DNA of 64,000 nucleotides, from NCBI RefSeq assembly GCF_049243985.1, contig NC_135376.1, positions 42,637,001 to 42,701,000 of the forward strand, given 5' to 3'. Each line of letters starts with the position of its first letter. Position 1 is the first letter of the stretch. The position numbers and the translations under genes are program-made. Source of the DNA: Paroedura picta (lineage: Eukaryota > Chordata > Lepidosauria > Squamata > Gekkonidae). The notes under the pieces are model-generated. The model was not told the DNA's origin. It worked only from the letters and a program-made list of their open reading frames with translations, and made no database searches. Positions 59,009 to 64,000 of the stretch are shown in pieces.

Positions 59009-60771
59009 CTGCCAAGAGAAAAATGAAGCCAATTTTAATCTATCTGAACACTGAACCCCTGACAGTTCATGTATCCTGGGGATGTATGACACATAGAAAC
59101 TCCACAGTGATTACACATCCCTCCATGGCAGCCCTGATGCTGGTGTGACTTCAAACTCAGAGTGCTTCATTGCACTAAGAGGAGAGAGAGGAATTGGAGA
59201 CAGACTATTTCTATACCTTTTAAATGCTACACTAACACTGGAATCCTAAGCAGAGTTATGCCCGTCTAGGTCCCTTACTTCCAATGAACTTAGATCAATG
59301 ACAATCTGCTTAGGAGTACATTGTAAGTAACTTGTGTCTCTTTCTTGTTACCTTTGATTTGATCTTGTTGGCTTGCTAAAGTAGTTACTGGTCCTTCCAC
59401 CAAGATGCTCAAAATGGTCCTTTAGCTTCACAACCACCCTTTGATATAGACTTACCTGTGACTTGCCTAAGCCCACACACCAAGTCTTATCAGTGTGTTG
59501 GTCAGGTGGATGAAGAGTTGTCATTGTGTTTCCTGCATTCACACTCAAACTGGACACTACAGATATAACACTGAAAAAGTGATCTTTCCTAGAGATACAG
59601 ATGAATCCTAAGTTCAGATGCCAAATAACGGAAGCAGATGAGAGGACACAAGAAATCCAGCCATGTACAAGAGAGCAGCACAGGAGGGCCCACCTTGAGT
59701 TTCCTAGCACCGGTCTCCCACAGAAGACATGCAGTTCAGTGCTGTACCCAGGAACTGTTTCTTAAAGCAATACTGCACAAGGCTCAGCAGTCCCAACAGC
59801 TAGATAGCCTCTTCCTGCTCTTTATGAAGGAATACCGGGCAGGATGGAGGGGTGATTTCAGGCAGAGGCAACTGCAGGACACAGAGAGTTAATTCCTGAA
59901 ACCCTCACTGAAGCAAAACGTGACTTCTCTGCAGCCACCAATCCCGAAGTAGAGCCACATCTGCTCCAGGCAAAAAGCAGAACGCAGAGCTCTGCCTACT
60001 AGCTGATGCAACCTCTCTCCCAGCAGCTCAGGCATCGCCTGCTCTCACCCCTCCACCGTTCAGCGGCTGATGTAAGAGCTCCACGTTGCAGCACAAAATC
60101 CAAGAGGAAGGCAGAAATGTCAACAGAAGCCAGAAAGCAGCATGCTCTAGCACAGACCAGATCTGTTAACCATTCTTTCGGCATCCCAGCTATGCTATCT
60201 TCCACACAGATATAGCTATTGTCCATCCCCAGCCTCTTCTAGGAACTTATTACTGAATGTGCCCGTAAGAAAGAGTGTGGGTTTTCCCCCACTTGGTGTG
60301 CCATCTACAAAAAGAGGGCCGTTTTAAATCCCCATACCAGTTAAAGTTACACACAGCAATAACGTATGTTGTGTGTATAACTTTTTGGGGAGAGGGTCAT
60401 CTTTTTGGGTAAATATGTGTAACAGTTCCTATGCAGACTCCTCTGGGAGGATACTGTAATCACAAAAGAACACTCAACCAAATAATTTGGGGTGTATTGA
60501 TTATAAGGAGAGTGTGCATGTTTCAAAATGGACTCTTTCCTATGAAAAAAATGTTTATATTCAGGCTGGTTCTTTCTACTCCAGTGCAAAGTATCTCAAG
60601 AAAAAAGGCTTCCAGGGCCCACCTAAAGTTGTCAAGCCTCTGCTGAACTCCCCACTCTGTGTCTGAAACCTAAAGACATTCTTAGGCTCACAAAGGTTAG
60701 GGACCCCATCCCAGAGTTTATCTGTCTATCAAGGCTTGTGGTAAAACAAGGTCCCTACATGGGCCCTTTTT
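59009..60771. other. ALDH18A1 upstream intron / 5' region
   Basis: No CpG island and no recognisable non-coding first exon. If the promoter is CpG-rich as in mammals, it lies beyond the right edge. Confidence 0.45.
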
Positions 60772-60935
60772 AGGGGTGCCAATCCCCAATGGGACCAGTT
60801 CCAATGAATAAAATAGGTGATTTGAAGGGTAGACTCCATAGCATTATACTCCACTGAGGTCCCTCCCCCATTCCAAACCCCACCCACTCCCAGCTCCACC
60901 CCCAAAGTCTCCAATCCAGAAACCCTAGTTTCAAT
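60772..60935 (+). repeat. Interspersed repeat family Y, copy 4
   Basis: GGGGTGCCAATCCCCAATGG, GGGTAGACTCCATAGCATTA, CCACTGAGGTCCCTCCCCCA and CTCCACCCCCAAAGTCTCC. Confidence 0.65.
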
Positions 60936-63084
60936 CACAAAATGGCTACCACAGGAGGTGGAGCGAACCACAAAATATCAGGGATTTGGGTTATACCTAG
61001 TAATTCTTCAGCATTTCAGGCAGAAGTTCTATTCAACAAGATGCCTGTTAAAATGAGCATATTGATTTAAAATATTTTCTTGCATACACACAGCTCACCT
61101 TCAGTTATGCAGTAAAGATTCTTATGCTGTGGTGGCAGGTGGTACAGAAGCAACATTTTAAAAATCTGCACAGTCGTTCAGATCTCTAGAAGCCTTGCTT
61201 GTCAAAAACCCCACCTGGCCCTGCCCACTTTCTAAAAACACCTGGCGGGCACCAGGAAAAATGTTGACAGGCACTACACGAGACATCCCTGCTCTAAGAG
61301 TAACAGCTAGCAGTCAGAAGATTTCCTTTTGAGCTGGTGGCTGATCAAGGGAAAGCAACTCAGAGGAAGACCTTTCACAGGTGCTACTCTATCCAAACAG
61401 AGAGCTATACCATATCCCTGCAAACCTTAGGACTCACATCATGGAGTTAGGATGGTTAGAATGTCCATTGTCTTGGGTGTAAAAACTGATAGCTAATAAA
61501 GCCATTCCAAAACAACACTGATGTGGGTCAAAACTGAAACAAATGAAATGTCTGAAGCAGTTCTGCAGGAACACAAGGCCTGGTCTCCTCTACTGTTCTT
61601 CTTCAATGGCATCTTTTCCGTTCCTGCTTCCCCTAGAATTCAGGAATCCCTGCAATGGGGCCATGCACAGACCAATATATGTGGGGTCAGGGGAGAGACT
61701 ATTGCTGGTAAATGCTTCACTTATTTCCTTTACTCATTCCCTCTACTGTTCATAAATCACATGATCCCCAATCATAATGCTTCCTGTATCTCCTCTGTCA
61801 TGGCAGTCCAATACCTTAATGCATCTTTTCAACCAACAGGATTATCAATGCTGACACCTTTCCACTGCAACTTACATGGTTTGTCTCCATGCAGGAAGGC
61901 CTATGCATACCATAATATAGGAAGAAATGATGGCTTCTCTGGCTACAATGATATGGAACGAGCTGCCACTCATGCCAGCTGCCTGACCCACACAATCACA
62001 ACAGCAAATTCCCTTGTGCTGTGTTTCAAATATGATAGTAAATCCATGTGCCCTATACGGAGTATCTCCATGTAGTAAGAGAGGCTTGCCCCAGCTGCAA
62101 CCTTAGTACAGGACATAACTGAATCTTCTTATCAAGCTCTTCCTTGCTTGAAATTTGGCTGTTGGCAACTGTCTGAAATTTTCAGAAACTAGGCCAATCT
62201 GTACGTTTCCAGTTCCACTTTGTCACACCACTGTTTATTCCTTCCTAGTCCACATTACAACGAAGCTCTGTTCTTTGGCAGAGAACAAAGAATCCAGAGC
62301 TGTGCCAATGCCCCTGGCTAGTGTCACATTGCCCTAACCCTCAGAATCAGGACAGGCTTGGATAGGGTAACACCAAGCAGCCTTTTTAAAAAGCCAGCTA
62401 GAAACTGGACAGCAGTAACTACAAGCATAATCTCAGCTGGGGGGGGGGGGGAGATGGATGGAGACAAAATGACTGTTTGGGGTAGGCATCACTGTTCCCA
62501 CAAACAGATAGGTTACCATCCCTAGGCTATGCCTGCATGCTCCTCCCATCTGCCTTGGAGACTCTTAGAGAAGTGAGACCTCCCCCTAGCAAAAAAAAGC
62601 CACAGGGATGCCCCCCTGCTCTTTTTTTCCAAGTGGAAAACTGAAACAGCTGCTTATGCCATGTTTTATGTTTGGAATGAGTGAAATACCTTGTAAAGTG
62701 TTTTAAAATCATGTTTTTGTTGCCAATAGTAATGATGGTAGAAAGAGCTATCAGTGACACCAGAGCATTTTCAAGTCAAGACTTACCAAGGGGGTTTCCC
62801 ATTGTCCTCCTCTGTGTAGCAACCCTTGACCTCCTTGATAATTTCCCATGCAAGTATTAACTAGGGGTGATCCTGTTTGTTTCCAAAGGCTAACTAGATT
62901 GGACAAGACTGACCTACTACCCATGACACTTCTGAAAAACTCTTGGACCCGTGATTCAAAGGCAGCAATATTAGGGATGATAGCAGATTATTGTCTGGAT
63001 TGTCTGAGTTATTAAACAACACTATTAGGATTTAATATTGGAACATCAACATTTCATATTTGCAAAATGGTAAATCCAAGCTTT
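60936..63084. other. Unassigned 2.1 kb stretch
   Basis: No gene or named repeat recognised. A 184-codon open frame at 61521-62075 has no similarity, domain or splice context that I can see and is probably chance. A G13 run lies near 62438-62451. Confidence 0.5.
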
Positions 63085-63088
63085 GCAA

Positions 63089-63198
63089 ATTTAAATGGAC
63101 TCCAGGGAATGGTAGAGGACAGGAAGGCCTGGAGGATCATTGTCCAGGGGGTCGCGATGGGTTGGACATGGCTTCGCACCTAACAACAACAACAACAA
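63089..63198 (+). mobile_element. RTE-BovB LINE, very short 5'-truncated copy
   Basis: About 110 bp matching the last part of the BovB 3' end (AATGGACTCCAGGGAATGGT to GGTTGGACATGGCTTCGC), with an (ACA)n tail. AAATCCAAGCTT precedes it (63071-63082) and follows it (63197-63208), a 12-bp target duplication. Confidence 0.9.
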
Positions 63199-63397
63199 AT
63201 CCAAGCTTAAATTTGGTAAGTACTGCTTAATTTCAATTTCCCCCCCAAGATTTTTTTTTCCTTCTCGAGTATTAGGTGAACTTTTTAACAGAAAACAAAG
63301 ACATTTGTTCTTTCAAATTCCATAAAGATACAAAACAATTTTATATGCTAAATAAATTATTATTTTATGTTGTTCTGTTGTTAAAACAGTACATTTA

Positions 63398-63672
63398 GAG
63401 AGCCAGCTTGGTATAGTGGTTAGGAGCACCGACTTCTAATCTGGCGAGCCAGGTTTGATTCCGTGCTCCCCCACATGCAGCCAGTTAGGTGACCTTGGGC
63501 TCGCCACAGCACTGATAAAGCTGTTTTGATCGAGCAGTGATATCAGGGCTCTCTCAGCCTCACCCACCTCACAGGGTGTTTGCTGTGGGGAGAGGAAAGG
63601 GAAGGCGACTGTAAGCCGCTTTGAGGCTCCTTCGGGTAGAGAAAAGCGGCATATAAGAACCAACTTCTTTTA
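63398..63672 (+). repeat. tRNA-derived SINE, copy 7 (best complete copy)
   Basis: Head GAGCCAGCTTGGTATAGTGG with A-box and GGTTTGATTCCGT B-box; body TAGGTGACCTTGGGCTCGCC and CACCTCACAGGGTGTTTG; tail GTAAGCCGCTTTGAGGCTCC, then AAAGCGGCATATAAGAACC. The L2/CR1-like tail suggests which LINE moved it. It is not a tRNA gene: the acceptor stem does not close. Confidence 0.92.
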
Positions 63673-64000
63673 AAAGTTTAGAAAAGTGTTGTACATATTT
63701 CAATATTTTCTTCAAACTTTCCATTTTTCCCCCCACCAAAAAAAAAACAGAAACATCTCCCTCAGCAGCTTCAAAATTTCCAGATGTTTTACATATTTAT
63801 CTGGCACAGATTGGCACAGACTGGCCAAGATTCTAACCATCAGCAGAAGAAATCACAATGTCTAAAGGTATCTTAACACAAACACCACAACCACCTTAGC
63901 AAGACCTCTGTAATGTTCCTGGAGACCAAGCCATACAAGAGTCTGGAAAGAGAATTAATTGGCAACATAAGAGAGAATGGGGGATGTGTTCCCTTGTATG
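63673..64000. other. Right edge, unassigned
   Basis: AT-rich DNA with a short poly-A run near 63740. Nothing recognised. Confidence 0.5.

Noticed and set aside
61521-62075. 184-codon plus-strand open frame
   Set aside because: No domain, no homology I can recognise, no splice or promoter context; composition like surrounding intergenic DNA.
63398-63672. Possible tRNA genes at the seven SINE heads
   Set aside because: A- and B-box-like motifs are present, but there is no closed acceptor stem, and each is followed by the same SINE body.

Overview
This is vertebrate nuclear DNA, almost certainly from a squamate reptile. Split protein-coding genes with GT-AG introns sit among CR1/L2-type LINEs, RTE-BovB LINEs, tRNA-derived SINEs with a BovB-like tail (Sauria-SINE type), a 5S-rRNA-derived SINE and several hAT/mariner-type MITEs. 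BovB together with Sauria-type SINEs is the squamate signature. The species cannot be resolved by eye.

Layout. (1) 1-2.1 kb: first coding exon and CpG island of MAP6D1 on the minus strand; its later exons lie off the left edge. (2) 5.5-17.2 kb: PARL, the mitochondrial rhomboid protease, complete in ten coding exons on the minus strand. (3) 17.3-21.1 kb: repeat-rich spacer with a diverged tandem array and two Sauria-type SINEs. (4) 21.1-39.1 kb: a claudin gene on the plus strand, five coding exons, 225 aa, closest by eye to CLDN10/CLDN15. Its introns hold a decayed second first exon of CLDN10b type, a 2.6 kb LINE-like insertion just upstream of that dead exon, and a full-length BovB element with an uninterrupted 1009-codon ORF. 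(5) 41.4-43.0 kb: DUSP28, two coding exons, minus strand. (6) 45.8-59.0 kb: ALDH18A1 (P5C synthase), complete in 17 coding exons on the minus strand, 793 or 795 aa depending on a tandem splice donor. (7) 59-64 kb: ALDH18A1 upstream region, with no further gene recognised.

The genes are ordinary host genes rather than one pathway: a microtubule-associated protein, two mitochondrial inner-membrane/matrix proteins (PARL, P5CS), a tight-junction claudin and an atypical dual-specificity phosphatase. MAP6D1-PARL adjacency matches the human order on 3q27 as I recall it; ALDH18A1 beside DUSP28 does not match the human map and may mark a rearrangement.

The most interesting items are the claudin locus with its dead alternative first exon, the intact BovB copy, the conserved ALDH18A1 tandem donor that adds Val-Asn plus a GC-AG intron in the same gene, and a SPIN-like hAT element nested in a CR1 copy with a perfect 8-bp duplication. 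All exon boundaries were worked out by hand from reading frame, splice consensus and remembered human orthologues. I saw no clear LTR retroelement, CRISPR array or true tRNA/rRNA gene.
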